From NCBI GenBank assembly GCA_946405475.1, contig CAMJHI010000129.1:1-6598 (forward strand): a DNA stretch of 6,598 nucleotides. The letters run 5' to 3'. Position 1 is the first letter of the stretch, and the number at the start of each line of letters is the position of its first letter. The DNA is from an uncultured Clostridia bacterium (GTDB taxonomy: Bacteria; Bacillota; Clostridia; Oscillospirales; Acutalibacteraceae). The notes under the pieces were generated by a model that was given only the letters and a program-made list of their open reading frames with translations, made no database searches and had not been told where the DNA came from. The translations under genes were made by a program, and so were the position numbers. Shown in pieces: positions 5,973-6,598 of the stretch.

Positions 5973-6598
5973 ATGTCAAAACGATTGATCGCCGTTCTTC
6001 TTTGCGTTTCTCTTTTGCTCACCGGCGGCGCCTTTACGGCGATGGCGGATGAGTACAAACCGGCCGAGCAGGTTCTCTACCGCGTCGGTGAAAAAGCGAT
6101 TCAGGGGCTGGCCGGCGGCATTGCCGCGCTGATTCCCACACCCTATAGCTGGCCCAGCGAAAAGCAGTATCTGAAGGATCATGATTTTTCCGTCAATTCT
6201 TACGGCTTCACCGGTTCCGACGCCGCTCAGGCCGAGTGGTCGGTGGGTTATGCCAGCCGTTCGCTCCAGACCGGTGACGAGCTGACCACCGATTGTTACG
6301 TCGGCGGCAGCCTTGCAGTGGGCGAGAAAAAGCTTGCTACAGCCGTACTTGACGATCAGAAGGTGCGCACCGTTGCCATGAGCGACGGCAGCGGCATCAC
6401 CGTTTTTGCCAGCCTCGACGCGTTCGGTCTGGCCAATTCCGAGGTGCAGAAGATCCGCGGCATGCTGGCCGATTTTTCCGCCGCCAACAACATCAAGTCG
6501 ATCAACATTTCCACCCTGCATCAGCACAGCTGCGTTGATACTTACGGCATGAACGGCAACCTGATCCCCGCCATTTTCCTCGGCGGCATCCGCAATCT
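5973..6598 (+). CDS. Secreted neutral-ceramidase-like protein, N-terminal part (3'-truncated)
   Basis: An open frame of 208 codons that continues past the window end. It begins with a typical signal peptide (MSKRLIAVLLCVSLLLTGG, cleavage likely after AMA near residue 25). The mature part resembles the N-terminal region of neutral/alkaline ceramidases. VGYASRSLQTG (91-101) stands in the usual opening strand. VRTVAMSDGSGITVFASLDA (131-150) and the following FGL with a helix match the typical 'valine-rich strand, then DxxGL' pattern. STLHQHSCVDTYGMNG (180-195) matches the zinc-binding HxH(S)xxDTxGxxG region, with His183 and His185 the probable metal-site histidines. Such enzymes cut the amide bond of ceramide to give sphingoid base and fatty acid. 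The catalytic serine region and the remaining zinc ligands would lie beyond the window, so activity cannot be judged. It is second in an operon behind the phosphoesterase. The family call is from remembered motifs; another member of the same fold with a different amide or ester substrate is possible. Confidence 0.72.
   Translation, partial: MSKRLIAVLLCVSLLLTGGAFTAMADEYKPAEQVLYRVGEKAIQGLAGGIAALIPTPYSWPSEKQYLKDHDFSVNSYGFTGSDAAQAEWSVGYASRSLQTGDELTTDCYVGGSLAVGEKKLATAVLDDQKVRTVAMSDGSGITVFASLDAFGLANSEVQKIRGMLADFSAANNIKSINISTLHQHSCVDTYGMNGNLIPAIFLGGIRN

Noticed and set aside
5976..6527. Minus-strand open frame of 183 codons near the window end
   Set aside because: The plus-strand frame from 5973 has a ribosome binding site, a signal peptide and ceramidase-like motifs; the minus frame has none of these.

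Overview
The window looks like a chromosomal segment from a Gram-positive Clostridia-type bacterium (Firmicutes/Bacillota), plausibly an uncultured gut Oscillospiraceae/Ruminococcaceae relative. The evidence is a PASTA-domain Ser/Thr kinase directly followed by rsgA (a classic Firmicutes pair), AAAGGAG-type ribosome binding sites, signal peptides typical of Gram-positive secretion, and moderately high GC. This placement is an inference from gene content, not a database result.

Layout. (1) Nucleotides 1-3832, plus strand, form a tightly packed run. It holds the C-terminal part of a membrane PASTA kinase (PknB/PrkC/Stk type, cut by the window start), then rsgA overlapping its stop by 4 nt, then, after 16 nt, a secreted alpha/beta-hydrolase resembling LCAT-type lipases. 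A strong symmetric hairpin (3838-3870) ends this run and also serves the convergent gene. (2) Nucleotides 3869-4507, minus strand: a single-gene Sfp-type 4'-phosphopantetheinyl transferase. (3) Nucleotides 4508-4644: a divergent intergenic region with one well-formed sigma-A-like promoter for each direction and two perfect 10-bp palindromes. (4) Nucleotides 4645-6598, plus strand: an operon of an exported calcineurin-like metallophosphoesterase and, 20 nt later, an exported protein resembling neutral ceramidases, cut off by the window end.

How the genes may work together. The kinase senses cell-wall fragments through extracellular PASTA repeats, and RsgA is a ribosome-assembly GTPase; both are core housekeeping functions. 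The three exported hydrolases (lipase-like, phosphoesterase, ceramidase-like) are the accessory part. Their co-location suggests, but does not prove, extracytoplasmic breakdown of lipids, possibly phospho-sphingolipids: a phosphoesterase would remove the head group and a ceramidase would split the ceramide. No mobile element, CRISPR array, tRNA or rRNA was seen, and there is no gene-free stretch longer than 300 bases.
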